The notes: generated by a model not told the origin, from the sequence alone. A stretch of DNA of 64,000 bases from Xylophilus sp. GW821-FHT01B05 (GCA_038961845.1 CP152408.1:1798001-1862000); one strand, 5' to 3'. Positions 18,253 through 28,005 are shown, counted from the first letter of the stretch. Made by a program: numbers and translations.

Positions 18253-19704
18253 ATGACCCGCTTGACCTGGATCACCCTTGCCTGCACGGCGGCCCTGGCC
18301 GGCTGCAGCCTGATGCCCGCCTATGAGCAGCCCGCGCTGCCGGTGCCAGCCGCCTACCCGGTGACCGTGCCGGCACCGGCTGACGCCGCTGCGGCGGCCG
18401 ACATCGGTTGGCGCGAATTCTTCGCCGACGAGCGCCTGCGCCAGGTGGTGGCGCTGGCGCTGGCCAACAACCGCGACCTGCGCGTGGCGGCGCTGAACAT
18501 AGAGAAGGCGCGTGCGCAGTACCGCGTGCAGAAGGCCGACCTGTACCCCAGCGTCAACGCCACGGGGAGCGGCAGCGGCAGCCGCACGCCGGCCGCGTTG
18601 TCCAGCACCGGCCAAACGCTGGTCGCGCATAGCTACAGCGCGGGCGTGGGCGTCAGCGCCTACGAGGTCGACCTGTTCGGCCGCGTGCGCAGCCTGAGCA
18701 CGCAGGCGCTGGAGCAGTACCTGGCCACCGAAGAGGCGCGGCGCAGCACGCACATCAGCCTGGTGGCCGAGGTGGCCAACGCCTACCTGACGTTTGCTGC
18801 CGACCAGGAGCGCCTGGCGCTGGCGTACAGCACGCTGGCAAGCCAGAGCGAGTCGTACCGGCTCAGCCAGCGCAGCTTCGAGGTCGGCGTCATGACGGCG
18901 CTGGCGCTGCGGCAGGCGCAGACCAGCGTTGACAGCGCGCGCGTCGACGTGGCGAGCTACACCGCGCAGGTCATGCAAGACCGCAACGCGCTGGTGCTGC
19001 TGGTGGGTTCGGAGGTGCCGGATGAGCTGATGCCCATCAGTCTGGCCGACTCACTCAACGCACTGCCCGAGCTGCCCAGCGGCCTGCCTTCGGCGCTGTT
19101 GCAACGCAGGCCCGACATCCTGCAGGCCGAGCACACGCTCAAGGCCGCCAACGCCAACATCGGCGCGGCGCGCGCGGCCTTCTATCCCAGCATCAGCCTG
19201 ACCGCCTCGGCGGGCTCGTCGAGCGCGGCCCTGTCGGACCTGTTCCGCGCCGGCTCGGGCACCTGGAGCTTCATGCCGCAGATCTCGCTGCCCATCTTCG
19301 ATGGCGGCGCCAACCGCGCCAACCTCGACATCGCCAAAATCAGCCGCGACATCAACGTGGCCCAGTACGAGAAGGCAGTGCAGACGGCCTTCCGCGAAGT
19401 GTCTGATGCGCTGGCCCAGCGCAGCACCATCGACCACCAGCTGGAGGCGCAGCAGTCACTGGTGGCCGCCACGACTGAGAGCGACGAGCTGTCACGCGCA
19501 CGCTTCTCGCGCGGCATAGACAGCTACCTCTCGGTGCTGGACTCGCAGCGCTCGCTCTACAGCGCGCAGCAGAACCTGATCGGCACGCGCCTGTCGCGGG
19601 TGTCCAACCTGGTCACGCTGTACAAGGTGCTGGGCGGTGGCTGGGATGAAGAGAGCCGCAGTGCAGCGGTGACAAAGTCCGCCGCCCCCGGCGCTGGCGG
19701 CTGA
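18253..19704 (+). CDS. Outer-membrane efflux lipoprotein (OprM/NodT family)
   Basis: A 483-residue TolC-like channel subunit. The lipobox LAGC gives Cys18. Typical family segments are present: [45 protein letters not shown] and [15 protein letters not shown]. The start is one base after the pump stop codon, so the two are coupled. It completes the tripartite pump. Confidence 0.95.
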   Translation: MTRLTWITLACTAALAGCSLMPAYEQPALPVPAAYPVTVPAPADAAAAADIGWREFFADERLRQVVALALANNRDLRVAALNIEKARAQYRVQKADLYPSVNATGSGSGSRTPAALSSTGQTLVAHSYSAGVGVSAYEVDLFGRVRSLSTQALEQYLATEEARRSTHISLVAEVANAYLTFAADQERLALAYSTLASQSESYRLSQRSFEVGVMTALALRQAQTSVDSARVDVASYTAQVMQDRNALVLLVGSEVPDELMPISLADSLNALPELPSGLPSALLQRRPDILQAEHTLKAANANIGAARAAFYPSISLTASAGSSSAALSDLFRAGSGTWSFMPQISLPIFDGGANRANLDIAKISRDINVAQYEKAVQTAFREVSDALAQRSTIDHQLEAQQSLVAATTESDELSRARFSRGIDSYLSVLDSQRSLYSAQQNLIGTRLSRVSNLVTLYKVLGGGWDEESRSAAVTKSAAPGAGG

Positions 19705-19733
19705 AGAAAAAAACTTTTTGACTGGAGACTTTC

Positions 19734-20609
19734 ATGATCCTGGTAACTGGCGCAGCGGGCCACCTTGGCAGCTTGGTGATCGAACATCTGCTGGCAAGAA
19801 TGCCCACCGATCAGATCGTGGCCGGCGTGCGGCATCCCGTGAAGGTGGCAAACCTGCAGGCCCGCGGCGTCAAGGTGCGCCTGGCCGACTATGACCAGCC
19901 CGAGCAATGGCCGGCAGCGCTGGAGGGCGTCGACAAGGTCTTGCTGATCTCGGCCCCTGAGGTCGGCGCCAGAACGTCCCAGCACAAGACCGTGATCGAT
20001 GCCGTCAGAAGCAGCGGCACCGTCAAGCTGATCGCCTACACCAGCATGCTGAGGGCCGACACATCCAGCGTTCCCTATGCCAGCGAAGACCGCGAGACCG
20101 AGCGCATGATCAGGGAAAGCGGCGTGCCGCATGTCTTTTTGCGGCACGGTTGGTACACCGAGAACTACACCATGAGCGCCGGTTTTGCCGTGCAAGAGGG
20201 CACGCTCTATGGCTGCGCGAAGAACGGCTGTATCTCGGGTGCCAGCCGCAGCGACTATGCCGAGGCGGCGGCCACCGTGCTGAGCGCTGGCGACGCACCC
20301 AAGCCCATCTACGAGCTGGCCGGCGACACCAGCTTCACGCTGACAGAGATGGCCGCAGAGATATCCAGACAATCCGGCCGCCCGGTGGCCTATGTCGACC
20401 TGCCGCCAGCCGACTATCGCGCGCTGATGGTGAGCTACGGCCTGCCCGAAAGCCTCGCCAACACGCTGGCCCTGGCCGACACCGGCGCAGCCCACGGCGA
20501 CGTGTATTGCGAAGCCGGCGACTTGAGCCGGTTGATCGGAAGGCCGACCACGCCTTTGGCTGTTACTGTGGAAGATGCCCTGTCGGAGGACCAGGGCGGC
20601 GCCCCATGA
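19734..20609 (+). CDS. qorB: NAD(P)H:quinone oxidoreductase, QorB/NmrA-like
   Basis: A 291-residue NmrA-like atypical SDR. The N-terminal dinucleotide motif TGAAGHLGS, the segments LLISAPEVGART and IAYTSMLRADTS, and LRHGWYTENY all parallel E. coli QorB (YtfG), which reduces quinones. GGAGACTTTC precedes the ATG. It lies 29 bases after the outer-membrane factor and may be in the same transcript, giving both extrusion and reductive detoxification of a quinone or phenol; this coupling is inference. Confidence 0.87.
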   Translation: MILVTGAAGHLGSLVIEHLLARMPTDQIVAGVRHPVKVANLQARGVKVRLADYDQPEQWPAALEGVDKVLLISAPEVGARTSQHKTVIDAVRSSGTVKLIAYTSMLRADTSSVPYASEDRETERMIRESGVPHVFLRHGWYTENYTMSAGFAVQEGTLYGCAKNGCISGASRSDYAEAAATVLSAGDAPKPIYELAGDTSFTLTEMAAEISRQSGRPVAYVDLPPADYRALMVSYGLPESLANTLALADTGAAHGDVYCEAGDLSRLIGRPTTPLAVTVEDALSEDQGGAP

Positions 20610-20630
20610 AATCTCTACCAGGGTCCGCAG

Positions 20631-20954
20631 CTACGGGTACCACACCAGGGAGCTTCCTTCGGAGAAGGCGCCTTCATAGTGCTTCTTGAACGCATGCATC
20701 CTTGGGTCGTTCAGCGACTCGACATCGATTGGCTGCCCAGCAAGAAGGCTTATGTTGACAAAGCCGAACCTCGCAAGCTCCGATGCGGCCAAATCTTCCC
20801 GGGAGGTTCTATCGCTTTGAGGCAGGAACAGGATGAGCTTGTGTCTGGCACCCAAAGCGGGGCTCTCCCACTCAAAGTCACCACATCCGTCATATGTGGC
20901 CTCGGCTCCGTACAGATAAATGGCGGTCGTGCTGGGTGAGAGAGGGGCGCTCAT
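20631..20954 (-). CDS. Hypothetical protein, 107 residues
   Basis: No family is recognised. The protein is acidic and aromatic-rich (YDGCGDFEWESP, KKHYEGAFSEGSSLVWYP), has no signal peptide or membrane helix, and seems folded rather than a chance frame; base composition is lower in G+C than its neighbours. It is convergent with qorB and lies 86 bases upstream of the lactonase gene on the same strand. No good ribosome-binding site is visible before the ATG, so expression is uncertain. Confidence 0.5.
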   Translation of the reverse strand: MSAPLSPSTTAIYLYGAEATYDGCGDFEWESPALGARHKLILFLPQSDRTSREDLAASELARFGFVNISLLAGQPIDVESLNDPRMHAFKKHYEGAFSEGSSLVWYP

Positions 20955-21040
20955 GGGAAGGGCTGCTCAGAAGATCGTTGCTAGCCGATTATTGCTGCCG
21001 CCACTTGCGCCTTGGGAGTTCTTTCCCAAGCTCAGACAAC

Positions 21041-22150
21041 TCAAGGCAAATCCACAATCTCCACCCAATTCGGATTCTTCCCCACCGCCAGTTGCTGCAG
21101 CGGCTTCAGCGCGCCGCTGGCGCCGTCGATTGCATACAGCGTGATGGCGTGTGAGTCTTGCCCCGAGGCGATCAGGTAGCGGCCGCTGGGGTCTATGGCG
21201 AAGCCGCGCGGAGTCTTCTCTGTGGGGGTCTGGCCCAGGGGCTGCAGCAGGCCGGTGGCGGCATCAACCTTGAAGGTGGAGAGCGTGCTGGAGGTGCGCT
21301 CGGATGCATACAAAAAGCGGCCATCCGGCGTCAGGTGCAGGTCGGCGGCCCAGGGCTTGCCGGTGAAGCCGGCGGGCAGGGTGGTGGTGGCTTGCAGCTC
21401 GCGCAGGGTGCCGCGTTGTGCGTCCCAGGCCAGCACGTGCAGGCCGGCGTCCAGCTCATCGACCAGGTAGACAAAGCGCTGGGCCTTGTCCCACACGAAG
21501 TGGCGCGGGCCGGATTGGGGCTTGGCGGCGAGCAGTGGCGGGTCGTTGGCGGCGAGCAGGCCGGTGTCGGCGTCGAAGCGCCAGCTCGACACGTTGTCGC
21601 CGCCCAGGCTGGTGGCCAGCACGTAGCGGTTGCTGGCGTCGGCGTGGATGGCATGCGCGTTGGGCGCGGTGCGGATCAACTGCTGCACCGGGCCGATGCT
21701 GCCGTCTTTCTCGATGCTGTTGACGGTGATCTTGTGGCCGGGGTAAGAGGCGGCGAACAACCAGCGGCCGGTGCGGTCGGTGTCGATGTTGGCCATGCTG
21801 TCGGCCAGCGGCGCTTCGCCCAGCTTGCGCAGCTTGCCGCTGCTGGGCTCAATCGCGAAGCTGGTCACGCGGTAGGGCTGGGAGCGCAGTGCTGCGTACA
21901 GAAAGCGCTTGTCCGGGCTGACGGCCAGCGGCATCACGGAGCCGCCTACGGCAACGGTGTCGAGCGGCTGCAACTGGCCGCGTTCGCGGTCCAGCGCCAG
22001 CACCGAGATGTCCTGGCTGTCGGCGTTGGACACGTAGACATAGGTGGCAGCGCTGGCCGGCAGCGCGATGCTGGCGGCCATCACCGCAGCGGCCAGTGCC
22101 GCGCCGTGGCGCCGCCGGCGTGTGGATGGGGAAACGGATGTCGTGCGCAT
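21041..22150 (-). CDS. Exported beta-propeller lactonase (6-phosphogluconolactonase family)
   Basis: A 369-residue seven-bladed propeller of the Pgl/YbhE lactonase family. Repeats of the type AVSPDKRFLYAALRS, DTDRTGRWLFAASY, HLTPDGRFLYASERTS and AIDPSGRYLIASGQ mark the blades. Unlike E. coli Pgl it has a signal peptide (RRRRHGAALAAAVMAASIALPASA-ATY), so it should act in the periplasm. Last gene of the uronate operon. A lactonase is needed after uronate dehydrogenase, whose product is an aldaro-lactone, but the export signal does not fit a cytoplasmic step; periplasmic hydrolysis of incoming sugar lactones is the alternative. Confidence 0.87.
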   Translation of the reverse strand: MRTTSVSPSTRRRRHGAALAAAVMAASIALPASAATYVYVSNADSQDISVLALDRERGQLQPLDTVAVGGSVMPLAVSPDKRFLYAALRSQPYRVTSFAIEPSSGKLRKLGEAPLADSMANIDTDRTGRWLFAASYPGHKITVNSIEKDGSIGPVQQLIRTAPNAHAIHADASNRYVLATSLGGDNVSSWRFDADTGLLAANDPPLLAAKPQSGPRHFVWDKAQRFVYLVDELDAGLHVLAWDAQRGTLRELQATTTLPAGFTGKPWAADLHLTPDGRFLYASERTSSTLSTFKVDAATGLLQPLGQTPTEKTPRGFAIDPSGRYLIASGQDSHAITLYAIDGASGALKPLQQLAVGKNPNWVEIVDLP

Positions 22151-22190
22151 GGGAAGTCCCGGTGGTGTTGGAATGGTTTTGCAGGGGCGG

Positions 22191-23156
22191 TCATGGCTTC
22201 AGGTTGAGTTTGGTGATCAGCTCCTTGAAGTAGGCGTTGTCCTTGGCCAGCGTGTCTTTGAAGACGGTGCCGTCGGTGTAGACATAGCCCAGGTTCTGTT
22301 TGTCCATGACCTCGTGCATCAGTGGCTCGGCGGCGGTCTTGGCGGTGATGTCGCGCAGCCGGGCCATGACCTCGGGCGGCGTGTTCTTGGGCGCGCCCAG
22401 GCCGCGCCAGGTGCCTATGGACAGGTCTATGCCGCGCTCCTTGGCGGTTGGCACTTTCTCGAAGCCCTTCACGCGCTTGTCGGCCATCACCATCAGGATC
22501 TTGAGCTTGCCGCCCTGCACGTGGGTGGTGACCTCGGCCGGGCTGACCGCCACCGCCTCGATGTGGCCGCCGAGCAGCGCCAGCACCGCAGGTGCCGCGC
22601 CGTTGAAGGGGATGTGGTTGAACTTGGCGCCGGTCTTGTCTTCCAGCGCGGCGGCGGCCAGGTGCCAGATCGAGCCATTGCCTGAATTGCCCACGCGCAC
22701 CGCGCCCGGGTCTTTCTTGGAGGCGGCGAGGAACTCTTCCACCGTGTTCCACGGCGCATCGGCCTTCACCGTGATCGCGGCCGGGTCGGCGTTGAGCTGG
22801 GCGATGGGCTGGAAGTCGTCGTAGCTGAACTTGGCTAGGCCCAGGTGCGGCAGGGTCAGCAGCTCTACCGTCAGCACGGCGAGCTTGTAGCCGTCTGGCT
22901 TGGCGTTGATGACCTCGGTCCAGCCGATGGCGCCGCCCGCGCCGGGGCGGTTGACGATGACGATGCTCTGCGACATGTGCTTGCGGCTGGCGTCGGCAAA
23001 GGCGCGCGCCAGGCCGTCGGTGCCGCCGCCGGGCTGGTAGGGCACCAGCAGCTCGACCGTGCGGTTGGGAAAGTCGCTGTCGGCCGCCAGGGCCGGAGCC
23101 GCGCAGGCGGCGCCCAGGGCGAGCGCCGCCAGGGCTTGTTGCAGGTGCTTCTTCAT
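22191..23156 (-). CDS. Bug/TctC-family solute-binding protein
   Basis: A 321-residue exported receptor: signal peptide ending ALAADSDFP, then VELLVPYQPGGGTDGLAR, VNRPGAGGAIGW and the HIPFNGAAPAV segment of the family. AAGGAGAC precedes the ATG. It lies between the TRAP permease and the lactonase genes. Since its operon already has a complete TRAP transporter, it may be a second receptor for a sugar acid or a sensor component; no TctAB is encoded nearby. Confidence 0.92.
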   Translation of the reverse strand: MKKHLQQALAALALGAACAAPALAADSDFPNRTVELLVPYQPGGGTDGLARAFADASRKHMSQSIVIVNRPGAGGAIGWTEVINAKPDGYKLAVLTVELLTLPHLGLAKFSYDDFQPIAQLNADPAAITVKADAPWNTVEEFLAASKKDPGAVRVGNSGNGSIWHLAAAALEDKTGAKFNHIPFNGAAPAVLALLGGHIEAVAVSPAEVTTHVQGGKLKILMVMADKRVKGFEKVPTAKERGIDLSIGTWRGLGAPKNTPPEVMARLRDITAKTAAEPLMHEVMDKQNLGYVYTDGTVFKDTLAKDNAYFKELITKLNLKP

Positions 23157-23185
23157 GTCGTTGTCTCCTTAGTTTTTTTGAGCTC

Positions 23186-24481
23186 TTACCTGACCACCAT
23201 GAACATGCTTGGCAGCCACATCGAGAACGCCGGCACAAAGGTGACCAGCATCAGCGCGAAGATCAGCGCGCCATAGAAGGGCCAGATGGTGCGCATCACC
23301 GCGCCCACCGACACGCCGCCAATGGCGCAGCCAACGAACTGCGTGGTGCCCACCGGCGGCGTGTTCAGCCCCAGCGCGCAGTTGATCAGCAGCACGATGC
23401 CGAACTGCACCGAGCTCATGCCGTAGTGCTGCGCAATCGGCAGGAAGATTGGCGTGCACAGCAGGATGGTGGCGGCCATGTCCAGGAAGGTGCCGAGCAA
23501 GAACAGGATGATGTTGATCATCAAGAAGATCAGCCACGGCTCGGTGGTGATGCGCGACAGCATCTGCCCGGTCAGCTCGGCCACGCCGTACAGGCTGATC
23601 AGGTAGCCGAAGGTGCTGGATATGCCGATCAGCAGCAGCACCACGCCGGTGGTGCGCACCGCCTTGGCGGCAGCCTTGATGAAGTGCTCCCACTTGAGCG
23701 AGCGGTAGACCAGCACCGTGAGCGCCAGCGCATACAGCACGGCCACGGCAGCCGACTCGGTCGCGGTGAACACGCCCGACAGGATGCCGCCCAGGATCAG
23801 CACCACCACGAACAGCCCCGGCAGCGCCGCCGCCAGCGAGCGCGCCACGATGTGCCAGCCCGGGAAGCTGCCGGCTGGGTAGCCACGCTTGACGGCCACC
23901 AGGTAGGCCGCGGCCAGGTTGCTGAAGGTGAGGATGGCCGCCGGCAGCAGGGCGGCCAGGATCAGCGCCGCAATCGACACCTTGCCGCCCGCCGCGAGCG
24001 AATAGATGATGAGGTTGTGGCTGGTCGGCATCAGCGCGCCGACCAGGGCCGCATGCGTGGTCACGTTGACCGCGTAGTCGGCGTGGTAGCCCTCCTTCTT
24101 CATCATCGGGATCATCACCGCGCCCATGGCCGACACATCGGCCACCGGCGAGCCCGACACGCCGCCAAACAGCGTGCAGGCCACCACGTTGGACATGCCC
24201 AGGCCGCCGCGCACGTGGCCCACCAGGTTCTTGGCCAGCAGCACGATGCGGTCGGCAATGCCGCCGTACAGCATCAGCTCGCCGGCAAAGATAAAGAACG
24301 GAATGGCCAGGAACGAGAAGATGCCCATGCCCGAGGTCATCTGCTGGAAGCCCACCTCCAGCGGCAGGCCCTCATACAGCAGGGTGCACAGGGCCGACAG
24401 CCCGATGGAAAACGCCACCGGCACGCCCAGCAGCAGGAACAGGGTGAAGCTCAGGCTCAGGATAAGAAGCGGGATCGTCAT
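23186..24481 (-). CDS. dctM: TRAP transporter large permease (DctM)
   Basis: A 431-residue inner-membrane protein with about twelve hydrophobic segments, of the DctM/SiaM ion-coupled transporter class. Characteristic stretches are FLAIPFFIFAGELM, GGVSGSPVADVSAMGAVMIP and MPTSHNLIIYS. The ATG at 24481 follows GGAGCTGAG; the longer frame upstream overlaps dctQ. It works with the small permease and periplasmic receptor directly upstream. The context with Udh suggests hexuronate uptake. Confidence 0.95.
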   Translation of the reverse strand: MTIPLLILSLSFTLFLLLGVPVAFSIGLSALCTLLYEGLPLEVGFQQMTSGMGIFSFLAIPFFIFAGELMLYGGIADRIVLLAKNLVGHVRGGLGMSNVVACTLFGGVSGSPVADVSAMGAVMIPMMKKEGYHADYAVNVTTHAALVGALMPTSHNLIIYSLAAGGKVSIAALILAALLPAAILTFSNLAAAYLVAVKRGYPAGSFPGWHIVARSLAAALPGLFVVVLILGGILSGVFTATESAAVAVLYALALTVLVYRSLKWEHFIKAAAKAVRTTGVVLLLIGISSTFGYLISLYGVAELTGQMLSRITTEPWLIFLMINIILFLLGTFLDMAATILLCTPIFLPIAQHYGMSSVQFGIVLLINCALGLNTPPVGTTQFVGCAIGGVSVGAVMRTIWPFYGALIFALMLVTFVPAFSMWLPSMFMVVR

Positions 24482-24488
24482 GGCGTGC

Positions 24489-24977
24489 TCAGCTCCAGGA
24501 GGGTTCGACTTCGTGGCCCTTCGCGAGGGCAATCAAATGCTCGATGGAGAACATCACGATCAGCACGCCGGCAATGCTGGCCGGCACGTACTTCCAGCCC
24601 TCCGACAGCGGCAGCGTGGGCAGGCGGTAGTCCCACACCGACTCGGCCAGCGAGGCGCAGTTCCAGGCCATGGCCGCGCCAAAGATCAGCACCAGCACGT
24701 GGATCAAAAACTCCATCTTGATGCGCACGTGGTCTGGCGCCAGCACCAGGAAGGATTCCAGGCCGATGTGGCCGGCGTCGCGCACGCCAACAGCCACGCC
24801 CAGCATGGTCACGTAGAGCACCAGCAGCAGCGCCAGGCTTTCGGCCCAGGTGGGCGTGTTGTTGAGCACATAGCGGCCGAACACCTGCCAGCTGACGGCG
24901 CAGATCAGCGCCACCAGCCCGCAGATGCCCAGCCACATGCAGGCGCGGGCCAGCGCACGGCAGAGGCGGGTGTACAT
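24489..24977 (-). CDS. dctQ: TRAP transporter small permease (DctQ)
   Basis: A 162-residue protein with four membrane helices; VSWQVFGRYVLNNTPTWAE is the DctQ signature. It is followed after seven bases by dctM. The bases directly before its ATG belong to a family 2 interspersed repeat and show no Shine-Dalgarno sequence, so the insertion may have altered its translation relative to dctP. Confidence 0.93.
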   Translation of the reverse strand: MYTRLCRALARACMWLGICGLVALICAVSWQVFGRYVLNNTPTWAESLALLLVLYVTMLGVAVGVRDAGHIGLESFLVLAPDHVRIKMEFLIHVLVLIFGAAMAWNCASLAESVWDYRLPTLPLSEGWKYVPASIAGVLIVMFSIEHLIALAKGHEVEPSWS

Positions 24978-24980
24978 GGT

Positions 24981-25045
24981 TTTTAAAGAAAGAGTGCCTG
25001 TAACCCAGGCTGCACCTGGGCTACTAGCTATTAAAAATGAAGCAA
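24981..25045. repeat. Interspersed repeat family 2, between dctP and dctQ
   Basis: AAAGAAAGAGTGCC is followed by the hairpin CCCAGG-ctgca-CCTGGG and CTACTAGCTATTAAAAATGA. The same order (AAAAGTGCC, CCCAGG/CCTGGG stem, TAGCTAT) is seen at 46816/47887, 62150 and 62568. Confidence 0.75.
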
Positions 25046-25073
25046 TTGACTATTGCTCTTGCTGCGGCTGGAA

Positions 25074-26042
25074 CTACTGCGTTTCCTGCGTGCGCCGGAC
25101 CAGGTCCTTCAGCCGGGCGTCGGTGATGAACTTGTCGTAGACCGGCTTCATCGCGGCCTGGAACGGGGCCTTGTCGATGTCGATGAACTCGGCGCCACCG
25201 GCCTTGGCGATCTCATAGGACTTGATCTCGCGGTCGGCCCACATCTTGCGCATGTAGGGCACCGATTCCTTGGCGGCCTGGCGGATCTGCTTTTGTTCTT
25301 CGGCCGAGAGGCGGTCCCAGGCGCGCTTGGAGAACAGCAGCATCTCTGGCGCCATCGAGTGCTCGGTCTTGGTGAAGTACTTGGCGACCTCGAAGGCGCG
25401 TGCGCTTTCGTAGGTGGGGTAGTTGTTTTCTGCGGCGTCGATCAGGCCGGTCTTCAGGCCGGTATAGACCTCGCCCATGGGCATGGGCGTGGCGTTGGAG
25501 CCCATGGCCTCGATCATGCTCACCCACAGGTCGGACTGCTGCACGCGGATCTTCAGGCCCTTCATGTCGGCAAAGCTCTTTACCGGCTTCTTGGCGGTGA
25601 AGATGGAGCGCGATCCGCTGTCGTAGTAGGCCAGCCCGATGAAGCCCTGCTTCTCGCAGGACTTGAGGATTTCTTCGCCCACCGGGCCGTCCAGCACCTT
25701 GTGCATGTGCTCGACCGAGCGGAACAAAAAGGGCATGGTCGGCACCAGCGTCTCGGGGCAGATGTTGTTCATCGCGCCGATGTTCACGCGCACCAAAGCC
25801 AGCGCGCCGATCTTGGCCTGCTCGATGGTGTCCTTCTCGCCGCCGAGCGAGCTGTTGTTGTAGACGCGGATCGTGTTCTTGCCGCCAGACAGCGCCTTGA
25901 GCCGCTCGCCCATGAACTTCACCGCCTCGACCGTGGGATAGCCGTCGGGGTGGATGTCGGCCGAGCGGAACTCGGTGGCCTGCGCCATCAGCGGCACCAG
26001 GGCCGCCGCGGCAAGTGCAAGCAAGGTGCGGTGCAGTTTCAT
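25074..26042 (-). CDS. dctP: TRAP transporter periplasmic receptor (DctP)
   Basis: A 322-residue exported receptor; signal peptide [18 protein letters not shown]...QA, then the DctP-type segments [15 protein letters not shown] and the conserved Arg in [12 protein letters not shown], which usually salt-bridges the substrate carboxylate. ATG 26042 follows AGAGAGAC. First gene of the TRAP set, downstream of udh. The close link to uronate dehydrogenase points to glucuronate or galacturonate as ligand (inference). Confidence 0.95.
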   Translation of the reverse strand: MKLHRTLLALAAAALVPLMAQATEFRSADIHPDGYPTVEAVKFMGERLKALSGGKNTIRVYNNSSLGGEKDTIEQAKIGALALVRVNIGAMNNICPETLVPTMPFLFRSVEHMHKVLDGPVGEEILKSCEKQGFIGLAYYDSGSRSIFTAKKPVKSFADMKGLKIRVQQSDLWVSMIEAMGSNATPMPMGEVYTGLKTGLIDAAENNYPTYESARAFEVAKYFTKTEHSMAPEMLLFSKRAWDRLSAEEQKQIRQAAKESVPYMRKMWADREIKSYEIAKAGGAEFIDIDKAPFQAAMKPVYDKFITDARLKDLVRRTQETQ

Positions 26043-26140
26043 GTTTGTCTCTCTTTCTGGTGTGCAGTTAGGAATGAAACTCGGAGGGTGTGCTGCCTGG
26101 CGCTGGCATCGCCCGCAGCGCATGAATCACAAAGGCACAG

Positions 26141-26252
26141 AAGGCCGCGGAGCAGGCCACGCCAGAACATCCGCGGAACCGGCTTTGCCGGGCCGCTGGA
26201 TGTGCCCCCTGGAAGGGGGTTGGCGAAGACGCGAAGCGCGAAGCCTGGGGGG
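26141..26252 (-). repeat. Stop-proximal structured repeat, family 1, copy B (long type)
   Basis: On the minus strand it begins three bases after the udh stop. It carries the ACATCC...GGATGT outer stem and the downstream GGCC...GGCC extension typical of the long type. It separates udh from dctP. Confidence 0.85.
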
Positions 26253-26255
26253 CAT

Positions 26256-27116
26256 TTAGTCCTCAAATGGGCCGGCGGCGGTGAAGGAACCGCCTTGGTA
26301 GATGCGCACGGGGTTGTCGGCGGCGGGCATGGGCTGCTGCTCGACCTTGTCGCGGAACACCTCCGACGTGTCCTGCGGCACAAAGCCCAGGCGCGCGGCG
26401 GCGTGGTTGTCCCACCAGACATCGCGGTTGGCCGATGCGCCATAAACCACGGTGTGGCCCACGCCGGGCATGAACAGCGCGCGCCGCACCAGCTCGGTCA
26501 GGTCGCGGTAGCTGAGCCAGGTGCTCATCATTCGGCGGTCCCGGGGCTCGGGGAAGGACGAGCCGATGCGGATGCTCACCGTCTCCACGCCGTAGCGGTC
26601 GAAGTAGAACTGCGCCAGGTCCTCGCCATAGGACTTGGACAGGCCGTAGTAGCCGTCGGGCCGGCGCGGGGAGGCGGCGTCCAGCGTGTCGGTCTGCTTG
26701 TGAAAGCCGATCACGTGGTTGGAGCTGGCGAACACCACGCGCTTCACGCCATGGCGGCGCGCTGCCTCGTAGATGTGGAAGGTGCCGCGAATGTTGGCGT
26801 CCAGGATCTCTTCAAACGGCCGCTCTACCGAGACGCCGCCCAGGTGCACGATGGCGTCTACGCCCTGCACCAGCGCGTCTACCGCCTGCTTGTCGGCCAG
26901 GTTGCAGGGCTGCAGCACTTCATGCGGGCCTGCTGCCGGCGCCATGGGGGAGATGTCGGACAAGCGCAGCACCCGGGCAAAGGGCCGCAGCCGTTCGCGC
27001 AGAACCTGGCCCAGGCCGCCGGCAGCGCCGGTCAGCAGCAGGGTATCCAGACGTGTTTCGGCCGGCAGGTGGGCGGGGGAAGAGGGGCTGGGCGCCTGGT
27101 TTGTCTCTTGACTCAT
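26256..27116 (-). CDS. udh: Uronate dehydrogenase
   Basis: A 286-residue extended-SDR enzyme: NAD motif TGAAGGLG (about 29-36), HLGGVSVERP, SSNHVIGFH and the catalytic pair Tyr157/Lys161 in YGLSK. These segments match uronate dehydrogenases, which oxidise D-glucuronate or D-galacturonate with NAD to the aldaro-lactone in the cytoplasm. It has an N-terminal extension of about 20 residues relative to known members. Divergent from a GntR regulator, and first gene of the udh-dctPQM-bug-lactonase operon. KdgD and the semialdehyde dehydrogenase to the right complete most of the oxidative hexuronate pathway. Confidence 0.92.
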   Translation of the reverse strand: MSQETNQAPSPSSPAHLPAETRLDTLLLTGAAGGLGQVLRERLRPFARVLRLSDISPMAPAAGPHEVLQPCNLADKQAVDALVQGVDAIVHLGGVSVERPFEEILDANIRGTFHIYEAARRHGVKRVVFASSNHVIGFHKQTDTLDAASPRRPDGYYGLSKSYGEDLAQFYFDRYGVETVSIRIGSSFPEPRDRRMMSTWLSYRDLTELVRRALFMPGVGHTVVYGASANRDVWWDNHAAARLGFVPQDTSEVFRDKVEQQPMPAADNPVRIYQGGSFTAAGPFED

Positions 27117-27144
27117 CGGAACTTTCCGTACCGTTTGTTATATG

Positions 27145-27155
27145 TTGTCTTACAA
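27145..27155. promoter_or_regulatory. GntR/FadR-type operator between udh and gntR
   Basis: TTGTCTTACAA is the TTGT-N3-ACAA pattern typical of FadR-subfamily GntR proteins, set in the 65-base divergent region. On the udh strand it reads TTGTAAGA; a related TTGTACGA lies at the Bug gene promoter at 28.0 kb, so both transcription units may answer to one regulator. Confidence 0.6.
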
Positions 27156-27181
27156 GCTTGGGCCATTATCATCAGCCCATC

Positions 27182-27964
27182 ATGCGCATGTCAACGGGGC
27201 TTTCTACAGATGCTGCGGCGCCACAAGCCGAGCTTGCGGCGGGCTTCGTGCGGCGTCCGCGCGGGCTGGCGCTGGCGCTGGTGGAAGACATCGGCCGGCG
27301 CATCGGCGCGCACCTGGTGCGGCCCGGCGAGAAGCTGCCGACCGAGACCGCCATCATGCAAACCTACGGCGTCAGCCGCACCGTGGTGCGCGAGGCGCTG
27401 TCGCGCCTGCAGGCCGCCGGCCTGGTCGAGACGCGGCACGGCGTGGGCACCTTTGTGCTCGATGCGCCCACGCCCGGCCTGCTGCGGCTGGACCCGGCCG
27501 ACGTGCCGGCATCGATCGACGCGCTGGAGGTGCTGGAGCTGCGCGTGAGCCTGGAGACCGAGGCCGCCAGCCTGGCCGCCGTCCGCCGTACAGAGGCGAA
27601 TCTGCAGGTGATGCGCGAGGCGCTGGAGCAGTTTGGCGTGGCCATGGCAGGGCAGGGCGATACCGTCACGCCGGACTTCCGCTTTCACTACGAGATTGCG
27701 CTGGCTACCGGCAACCGCTACTTCGCCGACATCCTGCGCCACATGGGCACGGCCATCATTCCGCGCACCCGCATCACCGCCACGCGCGTGGCACCAGAAG
27801 ACCAGGCCGACTACCTGCAGAAGGTCAACCGCGAGCACGCCGAGATCTACGAGGCCATCGCGCGCCAGGACCCGGACGCGGCCCGCGCCGCCATGCGCCT
27901 GCATCTCACCAACAGCCGCGAGCGCCTGCGCCACGCGCAAGAGGCGGCGCGCAGCAGCACCTAA
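27182..27964 (+). CDS. GntR-family (FadR/FCD) transcriptional regulator
   Basis: A 260-residue regulator. The winged helix has PTETAIMQTYGVSRTVVREALSRLQAAGLV (seen as LPTETAIMQTYGVSRTV and REALSRLQAAG) with GVGTFV closing the wing; the C-terminal FCD domain has the metal-binding pattern in DFRFHYEIALATGN and the late His cluster. The ATG at 27182 is preferred over 27188. Its position between udh and the kdgD operon makes a uronate-responsive repressor (UxuR/ExuR-like role) likely. Confidence 0.9.
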   Translation: MRMSTGLSTDAAAPQAELAAGFVRRPRGLALALVEDIGRRIGAHLVRPGEKLPTETAIMQTYGVSRTVVREALSRLQAAGLVETRHGVGTFVLDAPTPGLLRLDPADVPASIDALEVLELRVSLETEAASLAAVRRTEANLQVMREALEQFGVAMAGQGDTVTPDFRFHYEIALATGNRYFADILRHMGTAIIPRTRITATRVAPEDQADYLQKVNREHAEIYEAIARQDPDAARAAMRLHLTNSRERLRHAQEAARSST

Positions 27965-28005
27965 GACAGGCGGCGCACCGGGGGCTTTCCCGGGGCGCTC
28001 ATGGC

